Below, in pieces: positions 34,406-46,979 of a stretch of DNA of 64,000 bases (the stretch's first letter is position 1; every line of letters starts with the position of its first letter). Source of the stretch: Gnetum montanum (taxonomy: Eukaryota > Streptophyta > Gnetopsida > Gnetales > Gnetaceae); assembly GCA_015680685.1 (NCBI GenBank), contig MNCI01005283.1, forward strand, positions 72,911-136,910, in the 5' to 3' direction. The position numbers were made by a program, and so were the translations under genes. The notes under the pieces are model-generated. The model saw only the letters and a list, made by a program, of their open reading frames with translations, had not been told where the DNA came from and ran no database searches.

Positions 34406-36459
34406 ATGTCTTCTTCTTCTTCTCATAAGAGCACTTCACCGCCTAGGGATCATACAAGAAACAATCGACAGTCTAAAACACATAACCAAAATCTGCCAGT
34501 TACTCAATAGTATCGGGTAGTATATACTCATCCCGATGAGGATGTACCTAATTTTACCTTTATCCTCCATTAGGATGAACAACTACATTGGAGAGATTTA
34601 CAAGGTAACATAGTGTTACCTCCAGATCGGGCAGCCCCTGACATGCCTCTTCGTGCCCTTGCACAGATAGGCATGACGGAATTATACGATGAATACGTTG
34701 CGGAATATTTTGACACAAGGGATTACCATCCCACATCAACACAATGTTTAAGGGACTCAAGGCAGGAGAGCCACCATACATTGTTGAAGGGTAAAGGGGT
34801 CCCACACGTCCTAAGTCAAATTGGAGATGGTGAACCACTTATAACGGTTCTCTATCGAAAGATGTTCCCCCTCCTAACGATAGTGAGGAGGTGGGGTATC
34901 AGAACCTGTGCTCCATGATACACAACCCTGGTTCTGATCCCCATGAACGCCAACTATTCACTGAGGGAACAAAAACACATGACAAAGATGGGCACTCAGA
35001 TCGTCATCACGATCGGGGCCAAAGCCACAGAAGAGAAGGTAAGAAACATCGTCATGGAAATGGTTCTCCTTCTTCTTCTCCTTCATCACATCATTCACCC
35101 TCTCCTTCCACATCAGGGCATAGTCACCAAGAGCATAACGGTGAGGATAAGGGTAAGCGAGATGAGAGACCTCAATGAGAGAGTTAAGAGAGAGGACAAG
35201 GGTAGTCTAGAGAGTCTAGGCATGAACGAAGGGAAAGTAGGGAACAACGTAGACATCATAGACATCATGAAAGAGATGATCATGATGAACCCCTACTTGC
35301 CACCCGAAGCATGCTAGATATTACAGAGGCTATGATAATACCAACAATGCATCAAAATGACAGCTAGATTAAGCACTTAGACATGAACAATATCCCACAC
35401 TTCAAAGGGGGATATAACGTGGATCTGCAAAATCATTTACAGGCATAACATGATGCCTGCGCCTTGCAAAACATAGAAAATGAGTGGCTGAAATTGAAGT
35501 TGTTTCCCAAGACACTCATAAAGGAAGTAGAGAGTTGGTACTGGTCCTTAGAACCAGAAACCATTAGGAGGTGGAGTACTATGTTAGAAGTCTTCAACAA
35601 TAAATATCAAACGTACTCTAGAGTGTCTACCTTGCATAAACAGATCCAAGGATGGAAACAAGGTACTCATGAACCCTTGAATGCTGCCATGAGCCACTAC
35701 TACGCATTGTTACATCGTTACCTGGGCCATGGTTACACACAACGAGATCAACTTCACCATATCATAGATGGGCTAAGGTACGAAACTAGGAGAGCCCTTG
35801 GGACTTATGCCCAAGGAAGACTATTAGAACTTAGATCCCAAGAAATTCATTGCTTGTTGGAACAAGTAGCCAAAGAAGAAGGGGAGCTACAAAAAAGAGA
35901 AAGTGCAGAAGAATATAACTATGATCCCTCCCTTCGAAAGAAGGGAGTGAGATTCTACGATGAAGAGGATGAGTCACCACTCAAAGAGTTGGTGAATAGG
36001 AAAACCTTGCCACTTCAGAAGCTAACAACGGAAGTATCGGCTAAGGTAGATGAAGTATGAAGCTCATTAGATAGTAAAATTGAAATTTTCCTAAAGATTG
36101 TAGAGGAGTCTAAGGAAGAACGAAGTAGTGACAAGGACAAGAAAAGCAGAGAGATTCAGGCCCTACATGTGACAAGGGTAAGGGAAAAATAACTATCTCC
36201 AATGAGGTTGTGGATTTGGACACAGATAATGACAGTGGATGTGAGATCTGCCAATATGACCATCCTAAGGGATGTTGTCCAATCATCTCACATCTACAAG
36301 AGTCTGGGGTGTATGCACTTAACCCGAGACTTAACAAACGGCAAACACCCCAGAGGTTACCTTATCCCCAAAACCCAAGACAGTTCCACCAACCATTAAT
36401 GTACTATCCAAGTGGAACTCCACCACAACCCATTGGACAACATCAGCAATGGCAATACC
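34406..36459 (+). pseudogene. gag: TaD gag
   Basis: Begins MSSSSSHKSTSPPRDHTRNN at 34406. In the same frame after stops, 34613-34850 reads LPPDRAAPDMPLRALAQIG. A serine/histidine-rich region lies at 34891-35178 in a shifted frame. The capsid core is 35464-35850 (ENEWLKLKLFPKTLIKEVES, IRRWSTMLEVFNNKYQTYSR, EPLNAAMSHYYALLHRYLGH). A Cys-rich motif CEICQYDHPKGC at 36240-36275 and a Pro/Gln-rich tail follow. The core aligns with TaE 14333-14875. Only two shifts and a few stops separate it from an open frame, so it is one of the younger layers here. Confidence 0.88.
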
Positions 36460-36473
36460 CTTAGTCATGGGGG

Positions 36474-37763
36474 ATGCCACCACCTAAACATCAATACCCT
36501 TACTGGCAACCTGATTCTTATGGCTACTACGTGCAGCAGCTGATTTCTCCAAGTGACTCCATGGATCACACAACTCCCCAACGTCACTACCAAGTTCGAG
36601 AGTACTTTAGAAGGACTTCTTCTCCTCTGGAAGATGCTCCACATCCATACCATCCTCCAAATCCATTTGCCTCTCTCTCACCATTAGTTCCCATACCACC
36701 CGCTCTAACAGTGCAAGGTGAACTCCCCACTCAACCGCAGCAACGCAATGCTACAAGAGCTGTAAACCTTCAACCCACTGCTAATTCTAACAACCACAAG
36801 AAGAGAAGACCTTTCTTCATAACCAAAAGCCCAAACAAGCTCTCACAACCACAAGCGGTTGAGTCTGTGTACGCTCCTCCAACACATAAGGCTTCGAAGC
36901 TTCCTTCAAACCAACAACAGAGCTTAATGCATACGGTTATGTTAACACATACTGTAACCGACTCGATCAAGGTAGGCCACCTTCCCAAGAAACTATCTGA
37001 CCCTAGAAGTCCCTTAATCTACCTCCAAGTCGCTGGGAACGAACCAAATAAGGCTCTTCTTGACTCAAGTTCTGGAGTTAACTTAATCTCACGAGAAATG
37101 TATCAAGCCTGAAACCTGCCCCAGCTTAAGAAAAGAAATATTCAACTGGAGCTGGATGACCAGTCCATCACCATCTCCTTGGGATTGGTGGAGGACATCG
37201 TTACCACTATGTGTGGTTGGTCATACCCAGCCGATTTCCTGGTGATAGACATTAACAATAATAAGGGGAACTTCCCAATTATAATGGGAAGGGCATGGCT
37301 AAGTACAATAGACGACTACCTAGGAATCTGTGATCTTTCCTTGAAAATATCTAAGGTAAACATTTATGGAAAGATCGAGAAGAAGAAAGTTCCATGCATC
37401 ACATACAGTGACTCAGAGGGTGATGACATGGAGGAATGCTCATTTCCTACATATAACCGGTGTGCACCAAAGGATAACATTCAAAGGTTCCTGTATGTAG
37501 CAACCACTCAACAAGAGAACACCCAGTGGTTGACCGCTAATCAAGAGAGCAACCCAATATGCATGGAACGAATTGGGGAAATAACCCATGCCAATAACGA
37601 AGGCATAGATACATTGGAATATGAGCATCGCCAACTTCCACCCCTTAATCTAAGAACATCAATTGGGAGAAGTTGGACACTTCTAAGAAATTCAAACATG
37701 CGCTCATTATTTCAGATCTCTCCCTTTCCACTCAATCATGGGGGAGATAGCCACCTATGCTAA
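36474..37763 (+). pseudogene. TaD Gag tail and protease
   Basis: One frame with a single stop (37110-37112). The first part is Pro/Gln-rich (PYWQPDSYGYYVQQ, PHPYHPPNPFASLSPLVPIP). The protease begins near 36960 (PKKLSDPRSPLIYLQVAG), with the active-site segment ALLDSSSGVNLI; the family D-S-G is D-S-S, a Gly-to-Ser change that fits G-to-A mutation. Its second half reads SYPADFLVID and FPIIMGRAWLSTIDDYLGIC. The C-terminal part is acidic and has no RT. It would mature Gag. Confidence 0.85.
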
Positions 37764-39686
37764 TCATTTGGGACCCTTAGTTATTTTTAATTTTTGTTTT
37801 ACACATTTTTGTTTTACACGTTTTTGTTTTACACGTTTTTGTTTTACATGTTTTTGTTTTACATATTTTTGTTTTACAAATTTCTTTAACTTTCCTTGTT
37901 TTTTTTTTACAACATCGTTCATAACTTTTTTATTTTGTGTGTGTGTGAGTGTGTGTTATCCACCTTGTCAAGTTTGTCATTCAATAAGTGTTCTTCATGA
38001 TGGTATGAACTACTTTTATATTGATTGCTAATGTTTGGTTTTTACCTTTAAGTTATGATGTTGATACTAAGGTATGGTTCTTTTGATATGGCAGGAAATA
38101 AGTCCACTTCATCCATATATCCACAAATTTCTATGGTCTCTCTCACCTTGGAAATGTATAGTCCCTTTCTAATAAGGACTATAACGAATCGGTGACTGGG
38201 CATTTTTCAAACTAAGGAAGGACTCAAGGATTGAAAAGGGTGTGACTTCAGGGGAACTTGATGCATTTGTGTTGGCCATTCTCTTGGGTGCTTGGATGTT
38301 TTCTTCTTGAGTTTTCTTACTGTTTCGACATTACCCAATTATCGGGAAGCTGAGTTAATAAAAATAACAAAGTCTTTGCATGGTGTGGTTCTCATGCATA
38401 AACACATAAAACAAAAAACACAGTGAAGAAAAATAGTGAGAATTCAAAGCACACCCCTTAGACGAAATAACCATTTGGGCTACAAGCACTGGTTTTGGAA
38501 CTAAAATAAAAATGTTCCCTCTAACTAAGGCCCTTCTCGCTTCCCATTCTCTCCTCCATCGTTTCGTCAGAATGGTGGTGGCTCTTGGGTGAAGGCATTC
38601 TTGTTACTTCAAGAGGATGGATTTGCCAAATGCATTAATGCAAAGTCACTGGATGTGGTATGTTTGACGCCGAACTTGGAATGGGATCTACTAAGTCATA
38701 TTAATCATCAACTCCACAAGGGGCTGTACACCACCTTATTCTTGGGATTCCATTCCATTCTCTTCTCTCCATCCTTCTCTCCATTTTTCACCTCATTGCC
38801 AATTGTATCATTAGTGTGTATTTTGGTTGATGCATTGTTTTCTTTTTGGTAAATTCTTATGGTTAAGACTTTAACTCTTGTTCCAAATGACATTCCCAGA
38901 GCCTACGGACTCTGTGAATGTGGGTTTGTTAGGGCATTAAAGGCATGAGCCTGCTTTGGGGAGGACCCACTGACATTCCTATTTGGTGCACTAGTTAAAT
39001 TCATTTCCTTAACATTTTTGCAATCCATTTTCTTTTGTTCATTTCCATCTTGACATCCTTTTTATCGATGTCATAGTTGTCTCTTTTTCTCCATCTTTCT
39101 TGTTCTTTTTCTTTCTCCATTCTATCACTACCGGAGGTTCGCTTTTAGTCATGGGGTTCTAGACCCGAATTTTTTCAATTTTCTCCTAACCCCTACACCT
39201 TCGGTAGTCACCACTATAATATCTCTAGATCCGTATCAGCCATACCACCACTCAGCCAATGGACCTTTCACCAAAGCAAGGTATCAACTACATTGTAATT
39301 CATTTACCCTTACTAATATTAAGACTGTGTTTTGTGTCCAGATGGCAATCATGCAACAATGGATTGGATCTAGAGAGAACACTTGGAATGGAGTAGTGCT
39401 GAAGCAGCTATGCAAGGAGCAAGATCAATGGAGCGCTTATGGATGGACAACGAAAGGTGCAATATTAGCATTGGTAGCAGCAAAACTTCTTTCTCTCTCT
39501 CTTTCTTAGCTGCCAAATAAGGCCTAATGTCACTGTATAAAGTGTTCACTCTTGTTGTCGTGAACACTAGTTTTGTCTTGTCTTGTAATGATGATCCGTT
39601 CACATGTCATCCCATTAGTTCCATTTTCAGTCAATAATCCCATACCATTCCAACATTTTGTAAGGAACTTGAGGACGAGTTTTTAT
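37764..39686 (+). other. TaD noncoding 3' region
   Basis: About 1.9 kb without RT, RNase H, integrase or ORF2 motifs. It holds a 15-bp tandem repeat (37789-37883), TCATGGGG motifs at 37732-37747 and 39144-39158, and a final 100 bp (from about 39590) shared with TaF 46885-46979 (GTCAGTCAATAATCCCATACC). Frames at 38589-38852 and 39327-39509 show no recognised domain. Confidence 0.7.
37789..37883 (+). repeat. 15-bp tandem repeat in TaD
   Basis: Five full units of the form ACACGTTTTTGTTTT (37801-37875) with partial units on both sides. They vary mainly at positions 4 and 5. The repetitive Phe-Cys-Phe-Thr translation at 37738-38031 is a product of this repeat, not a protein. Confidence 0.95.
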
Positions 39687-39701
39687 TCAGTCATGGGGGT
39701 A
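39687..39701 (+). other. TaD polypurine tract
   Basis: TCAGTCATGGGGGTA immediately before the 3' LTR start TGATGGGAC. Confidence 0.85.
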
Positions 39702-40535
39702 TGATGGGACGTGATATCGCATGGGCCATGATATCGCATCCACTGCGATATCGCGTACGCGTATTGCGTCATCCCTAGCGATATCGCGTACACAATATCG
39801 CGATTCATTGCCAAATCTATAAATAAGAGGTGGCTCTCCCTTATTTCTCATTCTAGGCCTAGACCGTAGTGAAACTCTAGCATTTTTTACCTCTCCAGAG
39901 ATAGAATAATTTCCATGTGCCCACAATAGGAGTTCCAAAGTGAACAGATCTTTATTCAAGCAAATATTGTACCTGAACACAAGTTTGTGTACGGCAATAA
40001 AGATGAACTTATTGGATAAACCTTGCAGTGCATGGAATAGGCTAAATAGGACTTTATTTATTGTTATTTATTATTTATCATTTAATCGCTTTATTAGTAA
40101 TTAATCTCTCTCAACCCTTCTCTCCTAGTTAAGTGCCTCAGTACGATCGCTTCGAGCACGTGTGCTACGCTTGGTGATCCCAGCAATGACTAGCATTTGG
40201 TAACCAAGGTTGCATCGGTTCAGGGTGTGAACGGTAAGAGGAAACAGATGCTAATGCTAGGTTAGTTAAGGCTTAGTTAGTTAGTTAAATTTAGTAATTA
40301 GTCTCTCCACCCTTCACCTTTTCAGCATAGGAGATAAAACAAAAAAGATATAAAAATCACATACCTCAGACTTACTTAACCATACACCGTGAAAATACAA
40401 GTCTGGGAAGGCAATGAATAATTAACCTTAAGTGTTCCATAAGGCGTGTAGGCACTTAGTCTGTGGAGTTCGACCAGATCGCATGTAATGCTTGTATTTG
40501 TATGGTTGAGTGTAGGGGTACCTCGTCACTCATCA
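39702..40535 (+). repeat. TaD 3' LTR
   Basis: 834 bp, closely similar to 33734-34261 where both exist. GATATC palindromes lie at about 39713-39803; one is degraded to GTATTGCG. TATA box CTATAAATAAG at about 39817. It ends CCTCGTCACTCATCA. Confidence 0.92.
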
Positions 40536-40540
40536 AGTAG

Positions 40541-41840
40541 CAAAAAAATATAATTAATAAGAACATATTGTTTTTAACGAAACCTTCGTACTAGCTACAA
40601 GAATGAAGTTAATACATCTTCTTCTTACTTATGGATGTAACAAGAAATTCAAACTCTATATGTGATAACTACCTTTTTGAATGGTACATCTAAGAAGAAG
40701 CCTATGTGGATCAAATTAAAAAATTTAATGAAAATTAAAGAAAACTTTGTATAAACTAAAGCAAACATCATGAGCTTGGCATAAAAAACTTTCAAAACAT
40801 CTCATCAAGTACAACTTTAAAAGAAGGAGTAATTTATGTAATGTTATTCTTAAAATGATTTGAATGTGATTTGCTTATTACTTAAATTTATGTTAATGAT
40901 ATTATATTTAGAGCTACTGATCATAAATTATACAAAGAATTTGCTAGCATGATGCAAGATGAGTTTGAAATGAGCATGATAGGAGAACTTAGTAACTTTT
41001 TTGTTCTATAAGTTAAGAAGATAAAGGAAGGGACATTCATCTCATAGCCAAAGTACATCAAGAATCTTTTGAGCAAGTATAAGCTTGAGTATGTAAGCCT
41101 AAAGATACACCAACGGATATTAACTCAAATTTGAGTAAGGATTAAGAAGATAAACATATTAATAAAAAGTATATATAGAGGTATGATTAGTAGTTTAGTT
41201 TACTTAACGAGTAGATTATATATTACAATAAGTGTAGGGTTATGTGCATGATATCAAAGTGATAACAAGAAATCATATTTAAAAGATTAAAATGTATTTT
41301 TTTTATTACTTAAAAAGGTACCATGCATTGGGATATTTAGTATCCAAAGAACTTCACAGATGATCTTACCACATATTATGATGCAAATTGCATAGGTTAC
41401 AACAATGGTTGAAGGTGTAAGAGTAGAATCTATTACTTTCTTAGTAGGTGTCTAGTTTCTTGGGTCATCAAGAAATAAAACTTCATATATCTTTATACTA
41501 CAAGCACAACATATTTTAGCTAGAAATTTTTGTGCAAAAATTCTCTAATGTAACAAATATTCAAAAAACTTAGACTTAAAATAAGTCTAATCTTTTGCAA
41601 TAACAATAGTGCTATTAACATGTTTAAGAACCCAGTTCAATACTCTCGCATGAAGCATATTGAAATTCTCCATGACTTAAAGAAAATGTGCAAAATAAAC
41701 ATATTAAACTAGAGTATATGAGAAAAAATACAAATCAGCATACATATTTACCAAACTACTTTATTAACATTGATTCAACAAACTTTGCAAGAACCTACGA
41801 ATTGAATCCTCTCCAACAAAGTAAGTCCAAGTATGTGCTT
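40541..41840 (+). pseudogene. Co1: copia RT and RNase H portion
   Basis: Continuation of Co1 after TaD. RT relics include LLLTYGCNKKF, TFLNGTS (for the copia AFLNG block), KTLYKLKQ and NFFVL..KIKEGTFIS in several frames. RNase H relics near 41360-41690 read YYDANCIGYNN, SRCLVSWVIKK, NNNSAINMFKNPVQYSRMKH and IEI, the copia RNase H end. Heavily broken. A copia-type end is reached near 41840; no clear polypurine tract or LTR start was seen. Confidence 0.75.
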
Positions 41841-43412
41841 CAACCTTCTTAACTAGTATAGAGCTGTATATATTAGTTAGGTTTGTTTTGTTTTGTTTTG
41901 TTTCATCTGTAAAATGTATTAGGGTTGTGTTTCTTTGACTTAGTTTATTTCTACTTACATTTTTTGACCATTATCCAATAAGGAGAAGAGATGCTAAGGA
42001 GCTTACCTCAACAAGCCTCTTAGTAGCCAACAACATCTCACTAAGGAAGAATTAATAGAATTCCTTTAAGGTTAAAGTCATTCAAAAATATGTAAGACTT
42101 CTTTATTATTATAATGAAATCATATAATAGAGTACAATAGAAATCAACACACTCTCAAGCATTAAAAAATAAAATAACAACAATTCATTCACTTCACTCT
42201 CTTACTTCTCTCTACCCTTCTAACTTACCTGAGATTCTTTCTCTTGAGCTTTGAAGACTAAGTTATGAATGAGATAAACATGAGGCATTTTCCATTAGAA
42301 TCTTCATATGAATTTCTAGTGATTATGATGATATTTCAACTTTATCTTGCATTTTATTTTATGATAAAAATTTAAATTTTTTGAATTCCAACCAAACTGC
42401 AATCCATAATCATTTGGTAGTTAGTTGTAAGTATACTATGATCCATAGTCATTTGGTAGTTTTCCTCTATGATCCTGCTATGAGTAGCAATTTGACTAGG
42501 AATAGAACTATAAAGTCATCTTTTTACCAATTCTAAAGCATTATGATTAGCCATTCCCTTGAAATCCTAAATTTCAATTTTTTTGCAACACAAAATTAGC
42601 TTATAATATCTTGAAAACATAGCATAGAAAATGGAAATTCTATAGTATGATAAGTTGTGAGTTGTAGTTATCTAGTAGTTAACAGTGATTAGGCTACAAC
42701 TTGTAGTCTTATAGAATTTTCCTACACAAGTTGAAAATCATGAGAAAAAAATACCATAAACTATGATAAAGTTATGACTCACATCCTATCCATAGTTACC
42801 TATTAAACAAACTTTTCATGCTTGACCTAATTTAAAGGCATAACAAGTCTACAATCACTATACTATCAAAAGATCCATAATTGAGGGTAAAATGTTAAGT
42901 AGTGTCCACTGCCCCACACACATGAAGATAAATATATACAAAGTTAAAGTAATTTTATTTATTTTTTAGTTGATAGATAAATGTAAACTATTTTGGCCCC
43001 AATTCACCTTTATTTTGCATAAATTTCTTTATTTTCACTATGACTAACGACTTATCAAGTTTTCCAAGTATGACCCTAATCATTTCCTATAAATTGTAAG
43101 GCCATACATGAATGAAACGACCTATTTTAAATATAATAAAGTTGATATTCAATTTTATTTGTAATTTCATGATTTTTCGTATTCCTTCTCTCATTTACAC
43201 ATCTATCACTAGTATCCATTCTTAATTATCAATTCATTGTTATCAGTTGTTAGTACAAGCAAATTATCAAGCAACCATCATATTAAATGTATTATCAAGA
43301 TTTTAATAACTCATTTTCTTATAGTCTATAATTTTAGACATTCCAAAATTATCACATTTAGAAGACCAAAAATCAAAACTACATAAGTCAACAATTTAAG
43401 AAGTTTTTAACA
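41841..43412 (+). other. Unassigned AT-rich interval, probably LTR sequence of Co1 and/or Co2
   Basis: No coding signal. A (GTTTT)n run lies at about 41882-41903. The right edge (TTTTTAACA at 43404-43412) immediately precedes the Co2 primer site, so the last few hundred bases are probably the Co2 5' LTR, but I could not find its left end or a partner LTR. Confidence 0.4.
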
Positions 43413-43416
43413 AAAT

Positions 43417-43428
43417 TGGTATTAGAGC
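43417..43428 (+). other. Co2 primer binding site (initiator tRNA-Met type)
   Basis: TGGTATTAGAGC, one base from the standard plant copia primer site TGGTATCAGAGC. It is followed by GGCACCATGAG, the start of the gag region. Confidence 0.8.
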
Positions 43429-43439
43429 TAGGCACCATG

Positions 43440-44390
43440 AGCTAAAACAAGGAAATAGCTAAATGTCCCATTATCATCAATGGGACCCAAGATTTCATTC
43501 TTTGAAAAGAAATAATAAAGGGAATTTTGAATATTAATGAAGTATGGAATGTGATAGAACCTACAGAAATCCATATAAAAGTCACCCTAAAAGGAGAAAA
43601 TAAAGACAAAGGAGATTCTTTGATTTAAAAACTCCTAGAAGAAGAAAAGTGGAAGAGGAAAGATTCATATACAAGAATGATCATTTTTTTTAATTTATTA
43701 GAAGAAATAGATGGAAGATTATGTTCATTAAAGGCTACTAAAGAAGGGTGAGAAATATTATGCTTAGATTATCTAAGCAACATTGAAAATCAACATACAA
43801 AAGAACTATTGCATAGAATTCAATTTGATAAATTAGAAATCAAAAGAGATGAAGACATTGAAGAGTTTTTTATAAAGATGTACACTAGCATGAAAAACAT
43901 TGATGAATTTGGATTTGTCTTTACTCAGCATCAAAAATTACAGAAAATTATGGCAACTCGTTACAATGATTGTAGATACAAAAACATGATGAGGAACTTT
44001 CTACAAAATAAAGAATTCATCTAGTTGCTCAAATCAAAACATTTGAAAGAACTAACAAAAAAGATAAAAGAATAAGTCTTCATAGCCAGCAAAGGAAGAG
44101 AAAGATTCAATAGAGGAAGAGGAAGATTCAATAGAAGTTATTCTCATGACCAAATCAACTTAGAAAAGTCAGAGACTTTACAAAGAGATAACAAAGGTAG
44201 AGCTTTCATAAAAAGAATGTGGAACTCGTATAAACAAAGAAATAATCAAATCCCTATATGCAAAATTTGTAATAAAAGAGGCCACACCATAGAAGTATGT
44301 TCATAAAACTCTAGAATTGATGCTCTTCAACTTAAAAAAAGAGATAAAGGAGAAATGACATTAAATTAAGAAGATAACCAAGGTAAGATC
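43440..44390 (+). pseudogene. gag: Co2 gag
   Basis: Copia Gag in broken frames. A readable part is 43809-44024 (MHRIQFDKLEIKRDEDIEEF, FIKMYTSMKNIDEFG). A complete CCHC zinc knuckle CKICNKRGHTIEVC lies at about 44259-44301, after an Arg-rich stretch (GRGRFNRGRGRFNR-like, from repeated AGAGGAAGA units at 44097-44125). Confidence 0.8.
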
Positions 44391-44399
44391 AAAGCTCTT

Positions 44400-45760
44400 A
44401 ATTCTAGAAAAATAATTGAGAAAAATTCTTGGACTATAGACAACAGATGCTCAAAGCGCATGACATCATATAAGTATGACCTTCTTTAATACAAATCAAA
44501 AATAATTAAAAACATAAAAATAGGAGATGGTAGCCACCTTAACATAGAAGGAGTTAAAAACTACATTATCAAATTACTAAATAGCAAGGTTATGACCATC
44601 ATTGATGTCTTCTATGTGTCAAATCTCTCAAATCCTCTTACCTTAATAGGATAAATGGCCAAGAAAGGAATCCAAGTTAACTTCAAAGATAACTAATGCA
44701 TTATTAAAAAGCAAAACAAAGAAGAAACCATTAGAGAAAAAGCCTGAAATAATAGAATCTATTGCATAAATTGCAGTTACTTTAATATGAGAGAAAATCT
44801 AATCCAAGATAATAACTAAACCATTGTTCAGATTACTACTTTAGAAAAATGAATACACTAAGACCTATATCAAAGTATTTTGAAGCATTAAACAACAAAT
44901 GAAGAAGAAGCCAAAATTTGGCACAAAAGATTGGGACATACCTCTTACAACAAACTAGAAAAATTGACAAAGTTAAAGAAATCAATAAAAAATCAAATCA
45001 GAGATACCCCAAATTAAAATGTGAAATATGCATTCAAGGAAAGAAATCAATAGTCCTCATACAACAACCATGTAAAGAAAATAAAGCCCTCTTGATCTTC
45101 TCCACATAGATCTCATTGGACCTATGACTATCATTTCTACAGGAGGATCCAATTATACACTTATTATGGTAGATGATTTTTCAAGATATACTTGGACATA
45201 AAACATGAAGAGCAAGGTTGAGATAATAATCAAATTCAAAGACTTCTACATTATCATGAAAAGCACTATGGACTTGTCCATGAAAACCATCATATCAAAT
45301 AGAGGGGTTAAGAATTAAAAATTTTTGTACACATCAAGGCCTTTTTCATCAAACCACATGTAGATATAGTAACCTACACTACCAATAGAATAATTAGTAG
45401 CAATAACAAAGGCAAGGCCTCCTATAGACTCTTCTACAAAAAAACTTCCAAATACAAAACACATAACAACATTTGGAAGTCATTTTTAAGTCAAAATTCT
45501 AAAGCAATTCATAGATAAATTGGACAACACAAAAAAATGCATTTTTCTAGGATATGATACCAAGACAATTGGATACACATACTATGATTATATAAAGAAA
45601 AAATGGCACTCATTTAGAGATGTGGTTTTTATGAAAAATATATTTGACATAACAGATTTTCAAAATTTAAATGAAAGGATAGAAATACAAAGAAACCCCA
45701 AACCATGGATGCAAAAAATAATCCTCAAGAACAAATGTTGAACAATAACTTTGAAAGAAG
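44400..45760 (+). pseudogene. Co2 protease and integrase
   Basis: Protease relic WTIDNRCSKRMTS at about 44430 (D-S-G changed to D-N-R). The pre-integrase block reads IWHKRLGHTSYNKLEKLTKL at 44915-44975. The integrase begins near 45085 with LLHIDLIGPM and MVDDFSRYTW, then is shortened, and the C-terminal block KKCIFLGYDTKTIGYTYYD follows at 45529-45590. Shifts and an internal deletion separate them. Confidence 0.8.
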
Positions 45761-46189
45761 AACAACTAGATCTAATGCCATCAGCAACATAGCATGCTTA
45801 GCTCTCTTTCTTGAACTAAAGAATATAGAAGAAACCTTAAGAAAAAATACATGGAAAGATGTTATAGACAAAGAAAAACATGGAAACTAGTAGACATACC
45901 AAGAGGAAAAAAAGGTAATTGATTGTAAATGACTATAGAAGATCAAATTTAATGAAAAAGGAGAAGTCAACAAACATAAACCAAGACTAGTTGCAAGAAG
46001 GTTCAAACATAAGAAGCATATAGACTATGAAGATATTTTTTCTCTAGTAGCAAGATTCAAGACCATAAAATTCATTCCCTTAGTTATTACTCATCACAAA
46101 CTCAAATTACATCAAATGGATGTAAACTTAGCTTTTCTAAATGGTAGTATCAATGAAGAAGTGTATGTTTATCAGAATACATGGAGTTA
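45760..46189 (+). pseudogene. Co2 reverse transcriptase, truncated
   Basis: Copia RT start: WKDVIDKEKHGN, then NEKGEVNKHKPRLVARRFKH, DYEDIFSLVARF, and LHQMDVNLAFLNGSINEEVY at about 46111-46170. Homology stops at 46189, where TaF sequence begins. The YxDD region, RNase H and 3' LTR are missing. Confidence 0.82.
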
Positions 46190-46710
46190 GCCAATCTTCA
46201 CTATGTGAACCTAGCAATGTTGACTGCCGAACGGTCATGGTTAGCGTTAGAAAAACAACTGGCTAGCTCGTATTTGCTATACGAGGCAGACTTCAAACAC
46301 CATAAAGGCACCAAGTAAAATCTTGAGATTAAAAATGCTGAAGTTGAAGTCCTTAGAGCATGATTCATGGATCAACGATCAACTACTAAGAACTTAGCCA
46401 AAAGGATGAATGATTAGTAAGAGTTGAAGGATGTAGTCAAAATTTTTGACATTGAACGCAAATAATTTTTTGTCTAGTTTATTAATGAAAAGAAGCTCTT
46501 TCTAGTAATCCCATGTCCCTGGGATGTGACCATTTTGACCCACATTAGCAAAGTTGTGTGGATAGTGTATGATCCTAGAAGTAAGGAGGATAAAATAAAA
46601 GCATTGTTGGATGCTTTCTACCTCCCATCAAAAGTTGCAATAGTAGGACAGCCACAACCACCTCAACCACCACAAGTGTGTGAAGCTGGTGAAGGTCCCT
46701 CAAAACCTTA
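46190..46710 (+). pseudogene. TaF ORF2 C-terminal part
   Basis: Reads TAERSWLALEKQLASSYLLY, EADFKHHKGT, then VIPCPWDVTILTHISKVVWI and DPRSKEDKIKALLDAFYLPS, and a proline-rich end GQPQPPQPPQV. The TaE copy on the - strand (about 8200-8650) has the matching blocks YAKYEAKFAEHKKTL, LPCPWKVLTSSNIQTSAWTI and EEKLQTLL. Stops are present. The conserved PCPW plus W-I-x-D region has no function I can name. Confidence 0.65.
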
Positions 46711-46979
46711 GGAGCCATCACCACCTAGGACTATTTGATCTTCTCCACCAAAATTCATGCCATCAAGGAACATGTTAACCAATTTTGAAGAATCATGTCA
46801 TTCTGTGCAATTTTGTGTCATCAACATTATCATTTTTGTAATGTGTGGATCTGTACACTTAGGCACTCCACTTTTGTCAAGTCAGTCTGCTTTGTTTGTG
46901 AAAGGTCAGTCAATAATCCCATACCTTCCTAGTTTTGTAAAAGAACTTGAGGATGAGTTTTCATTTAGTTGTGGGGGTA

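Larger units (their letters stand above)
33734..40535 (+). mobile_element. TaD: Ta element encoding Gag and protease only
   Basis: Complete on the + strand: LTRs 33734-34261 and 39702-40535, primer site 34262-34280, polypurine tract 39687-39701, and a perfect 5-bp target duplication agtag (33729-33733 and 40536-40540). Gag and protease occupy 34406-37763; the next 1.9 kb has no RT, RNase H or integrase motif. It inserted in Co1. Compared with TaE it keeps a protease but shows no ORF2. Confidence 0.93.

Noticed and set aside
34560-34838. - strand frame of 92 residues
   Set aside because: Antisense of TaD gag; the sense frame is shared with TaC.
37738-38031. Phe-Cys-Phe-Thr repeat protein
   Set aside because: Direct product of a 15-bp tandem repeat in noncoding DNA.
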